A stretch of DNA of 64,000 nucleotides from Clostridiaceae bacterium (GTDB lineage Bacteria > Bacillota > Clostridia > Lachnospirales > Lachnospiraceae), in NCBI GenBank assembly GCA_902362725.1, contig CABIXM010000006.1, positions 1 to 64,000 on the forward strand, read 5' to 3'. Within the stretch, counting starts at the first letter, position 1. Each line of letters starts with the position of its first letter. A program made the position numbers and the translations under genes. Under the pieces are notes generated by a model. The model was not told the DNA's origin, made no database searches, and saw only the letters and a program-made list of their open reading frames with translations. Positions 17,210 through 27,045 of this stretch are shown piece by piece.

Positions 17210-20200
17210 TTATTTAAAATATGCTACGCCGGACTCGAAGATCTTCAAATCCTGCTCTCCGTAAATATTGATGGCAACGGAGTCGCCGCGGCGCTCGGAG
17301 TGCGCCATCTTGCCAAGGATACGTCCGTCCGGGCTGGTGATTCCCTCGATGCTTGCGTAGGAACCGTTTACGTTCCAATACTCGTCCATGCTGGCTTCGC
17401 CATCCGGATTGACATACTGAGTCGCTACCTGACCATTCGCGAAAAGCTTGTCGATCCACTCCTTGCTTGCCACAAAACGTCCCTCTCCATGGGAAGCCGG
17501 GTTTACATAAGTCTTGCCCAGTTCTGCGCCAGCCAGCCACGGGGACTTGTTGGTCACTACCTTGGTGTAAACCATCTTGGAGACATGGCGGTTGATGGTG
17601 TTGAAGGTCAGAGTCGGGGAATTCTCCATCTGTCCCACAATCTCACCGTAGGGTACCAGTCCCAGCTTAATCAGGGCCTGGAAGCCGTTGCAGATTCCCA
17701 GCGCCAGACCGTCCCGTTCATTCAGAAGCTTCATAACTGCCTCTTTCATCCGGGCATTCTGGAAGGCTGTCGCGAAGAACTTCGCGGAGCCGTCCGGCTC
17801 GTCGCCTGCAGAGAAACCGCCCGGGAACATAATAATCTGCGCCTGGTTGATGGCCTTTTCAAACTCCTCTACAGACTCGCGGATATCCCCCGCGGACAGG
17901 TTGCGGAATACCTTGGTAATCACATCCGCGCCTGCGCGCTCAAAGGCCTTTGCGCTGTCATATTCGCAGTTAGTTCCCGGGAACACCGGAATAAATACGG
18001 TCGGACGCGCCACCTTGTGCTTGCATACATAGACACTGTCTGCCTTGTAAAGCGGACTTTCCACCTTCTCGGCTCCTGACACTGCGGTGGTGGGGAATAC
18101 CTTCTCCAGCGGCTCTTCCCAGGTCTTCAGCGCTTCTTCGGTATCGATCTTCATATCGCCGTAAGCGAAGCCGCTTTCGGTCACTTCACCGATTACGGTA
18201 TAGGTTACGCCAAGCTCGCTCACCTTATCCGCCGGAACCTCCGCTACGATATCGCCGAAGCCTGCGGTAAACAGGTCTCTCTTATCTACGCTGTGCTCAA
18301 TCCGAACGCCCAGTTTATTACCAAAGGACATCTTGCTGACAGCGGCTGCCAGACCGGAACCGTCCAGAGCGTAAGCGGAAACAATCCGTCCTGCCTTTAC
18401 GTCCTCGAAGAAGCGGCCATACAGGCTCTTGATCTCCTCATAATCCGGCAGATCGTAAGCGTCTCTGTGAATCTGTACCAGAATCAGCTTATGGCCGGCT
18501 TTCTTCAGCTCCGGCGTAATGATGGTCTTATCGCTGGCCACATCCACCGCGAAGGATACCAGTGTAGGCGGTACGTCAATCTCGTTGAAAGTACCGGACA
18601 TACTGTCCTTGCCTCCGATGGAGGGCAGGCCGAAGCCCAGCTGCGCGCTGTAAGCGCCAAGGAGTGCCGCGAAGGGCTGACTCCAGCGATGGGGATCCTC
18701 GGTCATTCTGCGGAAGTATTCCTGGAAGGTGAATCGGATTTTACTGTAATCGCCGCCTGCCGCTACGATTCTTGCCACAGACTCAATGACTGCGTAAACA
18801 GCTCCGTGATAGGGGCTCCAGCTGGACAGATAGGGGTCAAAGCCGTAGCTCATCATGGTTACCACGTCTGTCTTACCCTTCAGCACCGGCAGCTTCGCTA
18901 CCATAGCCTGGGTCTCGGTCAGCTGATACTTGCCGCCGTAGGGCATAAGGACGCTGCCTGCGCCGATGGAGCTGTCGAACATCTCCACCAGGCCCTTCTG
19001 GGAGCATACGTTTAAGTCTTTCAGGGTATCCAGCCACTTGGCGCGGACATCCTCGACGTCATTTCTTACAAAGTATTTATCCTGCTCAGTGGGCAGGTCT
19101 ACCGCTACGGTAGTCTCCTGGTGAGCGCCGTTGGTATCCAGGAACGCGCGGGAGATATTGACAATCTCCTTTCCTCTCCAGGAAAGCACCAGTCTCGGAT
19201 CCTCGGTTACCACAGCTACGGTGGTAGCCTCCAGGTTCTCCTCTGCAGCGTATTTCAGGAATTCTGCCTCGTCCTTTTTATCTACTACAACAGCCATACG
19301 CTCCTGGGACTCGGAGATAGCGATCTCCGTACCGTCCAGTCCCGCGTACTTCTTCGGAACCAGGTCGAGGTTTACCTTCAGGCCGTCTGCCAGTTCGCCG
19401 ATGGCTACGGATACTCCGCCTGCGCCGAAATCGTTACACTTCTTAATCAAACGGGTTACCTCCGGACGACGGAACAGTCTCTGGATCTTACGCTCGGTGG
19501 GAGCGTTACCCTTCTGTACCTCAGCGCCACAGGTCTCGATGGACTTCTCGGTATGGACCTTGGAGGATCCGGTTGCGCCGCCGCAGCCGTCACGGCCTGT
19601 CTCGCCGCCAAGAAGAATGATCAGATCTCCCGGATCGGAGGTCTCACGAATGACGTCCTTTCTGGGCGCCGCGCCCATCACCGCGCCAATCTCCATTCGC
19701 TTTGCCACATAGTTGGGGTGATAAATCTCTTTTACATAGCCGGTAGCCAGACCGATCTGGTTGCCGTAGGAGCTGTAGCCGTGGGCTGCGCCGCGTACCA
19801 GCTTCTTCTGGGGCAGCTTGCCCTTCAGTGTCTCCTTTACTGATACGGTGGGATCTGCCGCGCCGGTTACACGCATAGCCTGATATACATAGGTACGTCC
19901 TGACAGCGGATCGCGGATCGCGCCGCCCAGACAGGTAGCCGCGCCGCCGAAGGGCTCAATCTCCGTCGGGTGGTTGTGGGTCTCGTTCTTAAAGTTTACC
20001 AGCCACTCCTCGGTCTCCCCGTCGATTTCCACGGGAACTACGATAGAGCAGGCATTGATCTCATCGGATTCTTCCTGATCCTGTAATTTTCCTTCTGCCT
20101 TCAGCTTTCTCATAGCCATCAGCGCCAGATCCATCAGGCAGACAAACTTGTCCTTTCTGCCTTTAAAAATCTCCGCCCGGTCTGCCAGATACTGCTGGTA

Positions 20201-20959
20201 GGTGGCCTCGATGGGCTTCTTATAATAGCCTTCCTCAAAGCTTACGTCAGTCAGCTCCGTGGAGAAGGTGGTATGACGGCAATGGTCGGACCAGTAGGTA
20301 TCCAGTACGCGGATCTCAGTCATGGACGGATTTCTATGCTCCTCGCCCTTGAAATAATTCTGGATATGCTGGAAATCCCGGAAGGTCATGGCCAGATTCA
20401 GGGAGCTGTACAGCTCTTTTAAAGCGGTCTCGTCCATCTCGCAGAAACCGTCGAAAATCTTCACATCCGCCGGCTCGTCAAATACCGTTACCAGCGTCTC
20501 CGGCTTCTCTACGGCTGCCTCGCGGGAATCCACCGGGTTGATGCAGTAGTTCTTGATGGAAGCCAGTTCTTCATCGGAAATGGCGCCCTCGATGACATAG
20601 GTGGTGGCGGTGCGGATCACCGGCTGCTCGTCCTCCTTCAGGAAGCGCACGCACTGTACGGCGGAATCTGCTCTCTGGTCGAACTGTCCCGGCAGGTACT
20701 CCACGCTGAATACGTGGGACTCCGGCGCTGTCTCAAAGCTCTCTTCATATAACATATCTACCGGCGGCTCGGAAAATACCGTCCGGCAGGCACGTTCAAA
20801 TACCTCGTCCGAGATGTTCTCCACGTCGTAGCGGATCAGTACCCGCACGCCCTTCACATCCCCGATCCCCAGGAAGCTCTGAATTTCCTCCTGAAGCTCC
20901 TTCGCCTTCACGGCAAAAGCGTCTTTTTTCTCCACATAGATTCTTCTTACGTTGCTCAT
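17210..20959 (-). CDS. purL: Phosphoribosylformylglycinamidine synthase, single-chain PurL
   Basis: This enzyme carries out the fourth step of purine synthesis, converting FGAR plus glutamine and ATP to FGAM. The 1249-residue chain is the large single-protein type found in Clostridia and Gram-negative bacteria, not the separate PurS/PurL/PurQ of Bacillus. It holds the ATP-binding synthase domains (FKNETHNHPTEIEPFGGAATCLGG, GGETGRDGCGGATGSS) and a C-terminal class I glutaminase with the nucleophile in LGICNGFQ (near residue 1090), plus GGFSAGDEPDGSAKF. AGGAGG precedes the ATG and a near-consensus promoter lies upstream. No other pur gene is nearby; instead the glycosyltransferase genes follow after 10 bases. 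Confidence 0.97.
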   Translation of the reverse strand: MSNVRRIYVEKKDAFAVKAKELQEEIQSFLGIGDVKGVRVLIRYDVENISDEVFERACRTVFSEPPVDMLYEESFETAPESHVFSVEYLPGQFDQRADSAVQCVRFLKEDEQPVIRTATTYVIEGAISDEELASIKNYCINPVDSREAAVEKPETLVTVFDEPADVKIFDGFCEMDETALKELYSSLNLAMTFRDFQHIQNYFKGEEHRNPSMTEIRVLDTYWSDHCRHTTFSTELTDVSFEEGYYKKPIEATYQQYLADRAEIFKGRKDKFVCLMDLALMAMRKLKAEGKLQDQEESDEINACSIVVPVEIDGETEEWLVNFKNETHNHPTEIEPFGGAATCLGGAIRDPLSGRTYVYQAMRVTGAADPTVSVKETLKGKLPQKKLVRGAAHGYSSYGNQIGLATGYVKEIYHPNYVAKRMEIGAVMGAAPRKDVIRETSDPGDLIILLGGETGRDGCGGATGSSKVHTEKSIETCGAEVQKGNAPTERKIQRLFRRPEVTRLIKKCNDFGAGGVSVAIGELADGLKVNLDLVPKKYAGLDGTEIAISESQERMAVVVDKKDEAEFLKYAAEENLEATTVAVVTEDPRLVLSWRGKEIVNISRAFLDTNGAHQETTVAVDLPTEQDKYFVRNDVEDVRAKWLDTLKDLNVCSQKGLVEMFDSSIGAGSVLMPYGGKYQLTETQAMVAKLPVLKGKTDVVTMMSYGFDPYLSSWSPYHGAVYAVIESVARIVAAGGDYSKIRFTFQEYFRRMTEDPHRWSQPFAALLGAYSAQLGFGLPSIGGKDSMSGTFNEIDVPPTLVSFAVDVASDKTIITPELKKAGHKLILVQIHRDAYDLPDYEEIKSLYGRFFEDVKAGRIVSAYALDGSGLAAAVSKMSFGNKLGVRIEHSVDKRDLFTAGFGDIVAEVPADKVSELGVTYTVIGEVTESGFAYGDMKIDTEEALKTWEEPLEKVFPTTAVSGAEKVESPLYKADSVYVCKHKVARPTVFIPVFPGTNCEYDSAKAFERAGADVITKVFRNLSAGDIRESVEEFEKAINQAQIIMFPGGFSAGDEPDGSAKFFATAFQNARMKEAVMKLLNERDGLALGICNGFQALIKLGLVPYGEIVGQMENSPTLTFNTINRHVSKMVYTKVVTNKSPWLAGAELGKTYVNPASHGEGRFVASKEWIDKLFANGQVATQYVNPDGEASMDEYWNVNGSYASIEGITSPDGRILGKMAHSERRGDSVAINIYGEQDLKIFESGVAYFK

Positions 20960-21012
20960 AACCGACCTCCTAAAATTATTTTCAGCACGGTATAACGTAC
21001 ATAGTTTGTATT

Positions 21013-21041
21013 ATTATACCACATTATCCCTTTCCTAACAA
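21013..21041 (-). promoter_or_regulatory. Sigma-A promoter of purL and the glycosyltransferase operon
   Basis: TTGTTA (21036-21041) and TATAAT (21013-21018) are 17 bases apart on the minus strand, with TGG before the -10. The leader to the ATG at 20959 is about 45 bases and shows no purine riboswitch fold. Confidence 0.72.
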
Positions 21042-21137
21042 TTCCTGACTTTATCATAACACAAAAGATTCCATAAGTATAATTAATAGATTTAAAATCA
21101 TTTATAACTTTATCTAATAGCTTTTTGGGATAAGCTA

Positions 21138-21146
21138 TGATATAAT
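21138..21146 (+). promoter_or_regulatory. Extended -10 promoter of the second large membrane protein
   Basis: TGA followed by TATAAT (21141-21146) is an extended -10 on the plus strand; the -35 region is poor. It diverges from the purL promoter about 100 bases away. Confidence 0.55.
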
Positions 21147-21178
21147 ACATTTATCTATGGAAATTTTTCGATACAGGA

Positions 21179-23458
21179 GTGAAGCTTATGAAACATCTCA
21201 GCAAATGGAAAACCCAGGGTCTTATCACCCTGATTTTTGTTCTTTTACTGCTTCTGATGCCCTTTCAGGACTATACGGAGCGGACTTTTCTCATGGATTC
21301 CATGAACTATCCGGAGGATCTCATCGGAACCCTGAATACAGACGCAGGAACCATCCAGGTTCCTGCCGGTCTGGGCTCCTTTGTGCTGGACACCGGCAGT
21401 CACTATTTCCGGCACGGCACCTACGAAGTCACCTTCAACGTGACATCCTCTGAGCCCGGCAATACAGTGGATGTGTACGATCCCCTCTATGTCAATGAGG
21501 ACAACACTACCGGTAAGATTCTGGCTTCCGCCGAAGTTCCCGTGGACGGTGAAAACATCCATCTTGACTTCACCATCGAGGACTACGCGGAGAGCATCCA
21601 GTTCCGGGTAAACTGCCAGACGCCCATGACCTTCGAAAGCGTCTATCTGCTGTCCCAGCGGGGACTCTATCAGGATCCCTATATCTACGCGGGACTGGTG
21701 GTTCTGGCATCCGCGCTGTTCTTCTTATACCGCAGAAAGCATAAAGTGCGCCCGGAGCCGCTGGCCCTGCTGGTCTTCGCAGCTCTCTGGGCTTCCCTGC
21801 CCACCTGCTTCCCCTGGCTTCCCTACGGCCACGATATGTATTTCCACTATGGACGCCTGTTCAGCCTGTCGGAGGAGCTGGGTCGTTCGCTCCTGCCCAT
21901 CCGGTTCCACGCCAGCATGGCCCGGGGCTTCGGATACTGCGTCCCCATGATGTATTCCGAGTTCTTCCTGTATCCGTTTGCCCTTCTGATCCGCCTGGGA
22001 CTGTCCCCCATCGGCTGCTGGCATCTGCTGATTCTGGCGGTCAATCTGGCTACAGCCTGGGTGGCTTACTATTCCTTCTCCCAGCTGACCCGCTCCCGCA
22101 GGATCGGTCTCATCGCGGCCATGCTCTATACCCTGTCCATGTACCGGCTCATCAACCTGTACACCCGGGCAGCCATGGGCGAGGTTCTGGCCACGCTTTT
22201 CCTGCCGCTCCTTATGCTTGGCATGTACCAGCTCTTTCTCGGCAATTCCCGGAAATGGTGGATTGCGGTCCTGGCCTTCACCGGCCTGTTCCAGTCCCAC
22301 GTCATTTCCACAGAGCTCGCTCTGGGCTTCTGTGTCCTGTTCGCTCTCTGGAATATCCGGAAACTGAAAGCCGTAGATCGGCTCATTCATCTGATTCTGG
22401 CCGCCGTGTCCACAGTTCTTCTGAACCTGTGGTTCATCCTGCCGTTTCTGGATCATATGCGCTATCCCATGTTCGTCATGGGTGAAGAACGAAACCTCTA
22501 TGCCTATTCCGTGTACCCGGCCCAGTTTTTCGATCTGTCCCTGAACAACCCTTCCGCGGACTCTCTGGGACGGACCAGCTTCGCCGGTTCGATGCCCTTC
22601 TCTGTAGGCCTGCTTCTGCTGATAGGCATTCTGCTCTTTGTGCTGCTCTGCTTCCGGAAGGAGCATAAGAACACCTTCCATATGAATATGGGCAAATGGT
22701 GCCTGGGCCTGGGAGCCTTTTCCCTCTACGCTTCCTCTGTTTATTTTCCCTGGGAAGCTATTCAGCGCATCTCATTTTTGAACCTGTTTGCGGAAAAGAT
22801 TCAGTTTGCGTCCCGCTTTCTGCCCTTTGCCTCCCTGTTCTTAGGCATCACGGCGTCTATCGCCATCTATTATTTCTTTGAAAACAGGGAACAGCGCAAA
22901 ATGCTGTGTCTGCTGCTGGGCGTGCTGCTCCTCTACACCTCCGGCAAATATATGAGCGACTTTGCCAACAGCGCCAATACCTTTGTGGACTGGGACAATC
23001 AGATGGATCACGCCCGGGATACGGACATGCTCTATCTCATCAGCGACAACGGGGCTTATGTCAGCGTCCGTCAGATGAACGCCCAGGATACGGCCTTCCA
23101 CGGTTCCGAGGGGCTGGAGCTTTTCGACTGCTACCGGGACGGCACTGACGCCGGCTGTTCCTACCGGAATACCATCGGTGGCGACGCTTACATTGACGTT
23201 CCCCTTTATTACTACCCGTATCTCCATGTCTATGATCAGGATGGCAATCAGCTCGCCACCAGCCATGGCGACCTGCTGCGGCTCCGGGTGGCACTGCCCG
23301 ATACTTCCGATGGAAGCATCACAGTCCGCATGGAAATGCCTGCCTTTTACCGGGTGGGCGACTGCATTTCCCTGACTGCGCTTCTTCTGCTGGTTGGCAG
23401 CGCCGTCTATCTGCATCGGAGACATAAGGCCGGACAGGTACCGGCACAGGAGGTCTGA
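21179..23458 (+). CDS. Large YfhO/PTPS_related-type membrane protein, copy 2
   Basis: This 759-residue protein is a paralogue of the one at 8765-11047, with the same order of parts. These are an N-terminal helix, an external beta-rich domain (HGTYEVTF, VNEDNTTGKIL), about ten membrane spans (about 165-600) with the YSEFFLYPFALL and LYTLSMYRLINLYTRAA blocks, an external domain, a final helix and a basic tail. The family is linked to envelope glycopolymer modification; the reaction is unproven. It is divergent from purL, and its stop is 2 bases before the LysR gene, whose ribosome-binding site lies inside its end. The twin genes bracket the purL-glycosyltransferase operon, suggesting a duplication around that block. 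Confidence 0.75.
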   Translation: MKLMKHLSKWKTQGLITLIFVLLLLLMPFQDYTERTFLMDSMNYPEDLIGTLNTDAGTIQVPAGLGSFVLDTGSHYFRHGTYEVTFNVTSSEPGNTVDVYDPLYVNEDNTTGKILASAEVPVDGENIHLDFTIEDYAESIQFRVNCQTPMTFESVYLLSQRGLYQDPYIYAGLVVLASALFFLYRRKHKVRPEPLALLVFAALWASLPTCFPWLPYGHDMYFHYGRLFSLSEELGRSLLPIRFHASMARGFGYCVPMMYSEFFLYPFALLIRLGLSPIGCWHLLILAVNLATAWVAYYSFSQLTRSRRIGLIAAMLYTLSMYRLINLYTRAAMGEVLATLFLPLLMLGMYQLFLGNSRKWWIAVLAFTGLFQSHVISTELALGFCVLFALWNIRKLKAVDRLIHLILAAVSTVLLNLWFILPFLDHMRYPMFVMGEERNLYAYSVYPAQFFDLSLNNPSADSLGRTSFAGSMPFSVGLLLLIGILLFVLLCFRKEHKNTFHMNMGKWCLGLGAFSLYASSVYFPWEAIQRISFLNLFAEKIQFASRFLPFASLFLGITASIAIYYFFENREQRKMLCLLLGVLLLYTSGKYMSDFANSANTFVDWDNQMDHARDTDMLYLISDNGAYVSVRQMNAQDTAFHGSEGLELFDCYRDGTDAGCSYRNTIGGDAYIDVPLYYYPYLHVYDQDGNQLATSHGDLLRLRVALPDTSDGSITVRMEMPAFYRVGDCISLTALLLLVGSAVYLHRRHKAGQVPAQEV

Positions 23459-23460
23459 AG

Positions 23461-24345
23461 ATGGATATTAATTACGAGCTTTATAAAGTCTTTTACCATG
23501 TGGCGGTGACGCTTAGCTTCTCGGAGGCTTCCAAGCAGCTCTTCATCTCCCAGTCGGCAGTGAGCCAGTCCATCAAGGTTCTGGAGAAGAAGCTGAACCA
23601 GAACCTGTTCATCCGAAGCACGAAACGGGTGCAGCTGACCCCCGAGGGCGAGATTCTGCTGCGCCACATCGAGCCCGCCATCAACCTGATAAAACGGGGT
23701 GAAAATCAGATCATGGAAGCCAATTCCCTGGGCGGCGGCCAGCTGCGCATCGGCGCCAGCGACACCATCTGCCGGTATTTTCTGGTGCCTTACTTAAGCC
23801 GATTCCACAAGGAATTCCCGGGCATCCATATTAAGGTTACGAACAATACCTCCATTGGCTGCGTAGATCTCCTGGAGAGCGGACAGGTAGATTTGATTTT
23901 TACAAATTATCCCAATTCCCGTTTGGGTAATACGGGACACATGACCAAGGTTCGCTGCTTTCAGGATGTCTTTATCGCCAACCGGAATTATTTCAATCTG
24001 GAAAACCAGAAGCTAAGTTTCAAGGAGCTTCTGAACTACCCGATTCTGATGCTGGACCGCAAGAGTACCACCAGCGAGTACCTGCACACCTTGTTCCAGC
24101 AGCATCAGCTGGATCTGGTTCCGGAAATCGAGCTGTCCAGTAATGACCTGCTTCTGGACCTGGCGGCTATCGGACTCGGCATCGCCTTTGTGCCCGATTA
24201 CTGTCTGCCGAAGCATTCCTGCGATCTGTTTCCGCTGACGCTGGCAGAGGAACTGCCCAGCAGACAGCTGATGCTGGTGCATAGTGAGCAGCTGCCCTTG
24301 AGCCCGGCGGCAAAGCAGTTTCTGGAGTACTTTACTGCATCGTAA
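23461..24345 (+). CDS. LysR-family transcriptional regulator
   Basis: This 294-residue protein has an N-terminal winged helix-turn-helix (about 5-63; SFSEASKQLFISQSAVSQSIKVLEKKL), a linker helix, and a two-lobed substrate-binding domain (about 90-292) with the usual LRIGASDTICRYFLVPYL opening and LGIAFVPDYC near the end. It starts 2 bases after the membrane protein gene and is therefore cotranscribed with it rather than divergent from its target, which is unusual for this family. The inducer and target are unknown; the natural candidates are the membrane protein genes or the purL operon. A bidirectional terminator follows. Confidence 0.92.
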   Translation: MDINYELYKVFYHVAVTLSFSEASKQLFISQSAVSQSIKVLEKKLNQNLFIRSTKRVQLTPEGEILLRHIEPAINLIKRGENQIMEANSLGGGQLRIGASDTICRYFLVPYLSRFHKEFPGIHIKVTNNTSIGCVDLLESGQVDLIFTNYPNSRLGNTGHMTKVRCFQDVFIANRNYFNLENQKLSFKELLNYPILMLDRKSTTSEYLHTLFQQHQLDLVPEIELSSNDLLLDLAAIGLGIAFVPDYCLPKHSCDLFPLTLAEELPSRQLMLVHSEQLPLSPAAKQFLEYFTAS

Positions 24346-24397
24346 AATGAGTTGCATTTTTGCTGTATCTTTCTGATTCTTATACAGGCAATATACA

Positions 24398-24443
24398 AAA
24401 ACACCGATAAGTAATCTCCAAATAAAGTTACTTACCGGTGTTT
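24398..24443. terminator. Bidirectional terminator
   Basis: AAACACCGATAAGTAA and TTACTTACCGGTGTTT form a 16-position stem with one mismatch and a 13-base loop, flanked by A and T runs. It separates the plus-strand LysR gene from the minus-strand helicase gene that converges on it. Confidence 0.8.
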
Positions 24444-24450
24444 CTTTGAT

Positions 24451-26826
24451 TCATGTCCGTTCTTTCTTTTCCTGTTGACACCAGAACTTTTCTATCTTTT
24501 CCCCCACATCCCGGCTCCGGCACCCCTGTACGCCACTCCACTCCAGCGGGAACAGACGCGTGTACTCGGCGGTCCCGAACCGGTCGTCCAGGAGCATCAC
24601 CACGCCCAGATCCTCCTCTGTCCGGATGACCCGGCCTGCGGCCTGCAGAACCTTGTTCATACCCGGATAGCGGTAGGCGTAGGCGAAGCCGTCCATCTGC
24701 CGTCCCTCGTAGTACTGCCGCAGAATCTCCCGCTCATGGCAGATCTGGGGCAGGCCTGTCCCCACGATGGCAGCCCCGATGAGACTCTCCCCCTTCAGGT
24801 CGATGCCCTCGGAGAAGATGCCGCCCAGCACACAGAAGCCCAGGAGGCTCCGCGTCCCGGCTGGCTCCTGATAGCGGCTTAAGAAAGCCTCCCTCTCTGT
24901 TTCCCGCATACCACTTTGCTGAATCACGCATTCGGTCCGGCCCTCATCCAGCTCCAAATAGAGAGCATAGACGTCCTCCATCATCCGGTAGGACGGGAAA
25001 AAGGCCAGGTAATGGCCGGGGCGCGCGCCGCTCATTTGCCGCAGATAAGCGGCTATCCGCTCATATTCGCTGCGATTTCGGCGGGTGTAGCGGCTGCTCA
25101 CATCCTGGCCCAGCAGAAGCAATCGCTTCTCCGGCCGGAAGGGCGACCGGGCGTAGACTGCGTAGTCGTCCTCCGCTCCCAGCAGGTGCTTGTAATAAGG
25201 CATAGGCAATAAGGTGGCTGAAAAGAAAATAGCCGCCCGGCCCTTATCGAGACAGGCCCGGATATTTTCTGCCGTCTCCACGCAGTACAGTTTCAGGTAA
25301 AAATTCCCATTTCCCCCGATTTCACTGTAAATCACATAATTTTCATCCAGCAGATCCGCTGTGTTCAAAAAATTCCGCAGGGTAAACCAGAATTCCAGCA
25401 CCTTCTCATCCAGCTCCGGCTCCAGCCCTTCCTCCCGCAGGCGATCCAGCTCCGTCGATAAGGACAGCGCCAGCAGAATCAGCGGATCGAGATTCTCATG
25501 AAGCTGCCAGGTCTCACACTCCCGCTTCAGGCCCAGCAGATACTTGTTACAGCGATCCAGCAGCCGTTCGGCCTTTCTATCCCGGCCTTTCAATGCCCGC
25601 TTCAGCTCCAGAAAATCTTCTTTACAGAGAGCCGCACTGAACATCTCCCTTCCCCGCTCCACCAGGTTGTGGGCCTCGTCGATGAGGAACAGGTAATCCC
25701 CTTTGACGCCCTCGCCGAAGAAACGCTTCAGCCGCACGTTTGGGTCGAAGACGTAATTGTAATCGCAGATGACCGCGTCGGTCCAGGAGGCCGTGTCCAG
25801 GCTCAGCTCAAAGGGGCAGACCCGGTGCCGCTCCGCCTGGGAGAGCAGGGTCTCCCGATCAAGGGCGTCCGGACCCGCCGTCAGCAGCTCGTAGACCGCG
25901 TCGTTGATTCGGTCAAAATGTCCTTTGGCATAGGGACAGGCGTCCGGATTACAGTCCGGGGTCTCGCAGATGCAGAGCTTCTCCTTTGCTGTCAGAGTGA
26001 CCGCTTTCAGGCGCAGGCCCTGATCCCTTAAGATTCCGAAAGCTTCCTCAGCCACGGTCCGCGTCACAGTCTTGGCTGTCAGATAAAAGATGCGGTCGCC
26101 CAGCTCCTCCCCCACGGCCTTCACCGCCGGGAATACCGTGGAAATGGTCTTGCCGACGCCCGTGGGAGCCTGGATAAAGAGCCGCTTTCCCCTGGCAATG
26201 GTCCGGTAGACACCCGCTGCCAGCTCCCGCTGACCCTCCCGGTAGGCGAAGGGGAATTCCAGGGGCTGAATGCTGGCCTTTCTTGTCCGCTTCCATTCGT
26301 ACTGGAATCTGGCCCATTTTTCATAGCGGCGCAGCAGCCCATCGAACCACTGCTCCAACTCCTCCCGCTCCCGCACAGACCGGAAATAGCGCAGCTCCCC
26401 GGTCTCCAGGTTGCCGTAGGTCATTTGGATACCGATCCGGGGCAGATCCTGCTGTCTTGCGTAGATGCCAGCGTAGCAGAGAGCCTGAGCCAGGTGCACG
26501 GGAATGGGTTCCTCTATCAGGGCCACATCCCGGTACATGCCCTTAATCTCGTCGATGTAGACCTCCCCGTCCTCAGTAAAGATCCCATCGGCCCGCCCCT
26601 CCACCAGGCAGTCGAAGTCGCCCATGGAGACCAGATATTTAAGACTTACTTCGGCGGTATAGTGTGCGCCCATCCGCCGTTGAATCTTCCGGTGCAGCCG
26701 TCCCCCGGCCTGCATGGCTTCCAGATCCGACTTCGTACCTGTTCGATTGTCCAGATCTCCTGAACGGAGAATAAATTCCACCAGATCCCGCACGGAAATG
26801 CGGATCTGCGGCCGTATCTCTTCCAT
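24451..26826 (-). CDS. DinG/XPD-class ATP-dependent DNA helicase with N-terminal PD-(D/E)XK nuclease domain
   Basis: The 791-residue protein combines a Cas4/RecB-like nuclease region (about 50-130, with VEGRADGIF and EVYIDEIKG giving the acid and E-x-K residues) with an XPD-type superfamily 2 helicase. The Walker A motif APTGVGKT is near residue 220, DEAH in FLIDEAHN near 380, and QAAGRVIRTEEDLG is motif VI. Cysteines around 290-300 (CICETPDCNPDACPY) fit an XPD iron-sulfur cluster. It probably acts in repair or replication conflict removal, unwinding 5'-3'. I start at 26826, where GGGAG precedes MEEIR; the longer frame adds 33 residues without a ribosome-binding site. It stands alone between two terminators. 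Confidence 0.9.
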   Translation of the reverse strand: MEEIRPQIRISVRDLVEFILRSGDLDNRTGTKSDLEAMQAGGRLHRKIQRRMGAHYTAEVSLKYLVSMGDFDCLVEGRADGIFTEDGEVYIDEIKGMYRDVALIEEPIPVHLAQALCYAGIYARQQDLPRIGIQMTYGNLETGELRYFRSVREREELEQWFDGLLRRYEKWARFQYEWKRTRKASIQPLEFPFAYREGQRELAAGVYRTIARGKRLFIQAPTGVGKTISTVFPAVKAVGEELGDRIFYLTAKTVTRTVAEEAFGILRDQGLRLKAVTLTAKEKLCICETPDCNPDACPYAKGHFDRINDAVYELLTAGPDALDRETLLSQAERHRVCPFELSLDTASWTDAVICDYNYVFDPNVRLKRFFGEGVKGDYLFLIDEAHNLVERGREMFSAALCKEDFLELKRALKGRDRKAERLLDRCNKYLLGLKRECETWQLHENLDPLILLALSLSTELDRLREEGLEPELDEKVLEFWFTLRNFLNTADLLDENYVIYSEIGGNGNFYLKLYCVETAENIRACLDKGRAAIFFSATLLPMPYYKHLLGAEDDYAVYARSPFRPEKRLLLLGQDVSSRYTRRNRSEYERIAAYLRQMSGARPGHYLAFFPSYRMMEDVYALYLELDEGRTECVIQQSGMRETEREAFLSRYQEPAGTRSLLGFCVLGGIFSEGIDLKGESLIGAAIVGTGLPQICHEREILRQYYEGRQMDGFAYAYRYPGMNKVLQAAGRVIRTEEDLGVVMLLDDRFGTAEYTRLFPLEWSGVQGCRSRDVGEKIEKFWCQQEKKERT

Positions 26827-26963
26827 GTGCCGATCTCCCTGTCTTTTCTCTGACGGCTCCTGTCGTCTTGGTTTCTTTTTGTATTGTAACACAGCAGCAC
26901 GCTCCTGTAAAATCGCCTGAAGCATCCCCGCTTTGCCACAACACCCGGCAACAGGTGTTTACA

Positions 26964-27016
26964 ACAGAAGAAGGAGTCTCCGGCATCCTTCAGACGCCGG
27001 AGACTCCTTCTTCTGT
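26964..27016 (-). terminator. Strong hairpin terminator after the HPr-like gene
   Basis: A perfect 21-base-pair stem (26964-26984 with 26996-27016) has an 11-base loop. It begins 30 bases past the HPr-like stop. The following minus-strand bases are only moderately U-rich, but the arms themselves end in pyrimidine runs. Confidence 0.75.
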
Positions 27017-27045
27017 CGCCGTATTTTACTTTTTATCGGTCAGTT

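Noticed and set aside
21725..22681. 318-residue open frame on the minus strand
   Set aside because: It is opposite the second large membrane protein and has a Gln/Glu/Gly-rich translation without any family motif.
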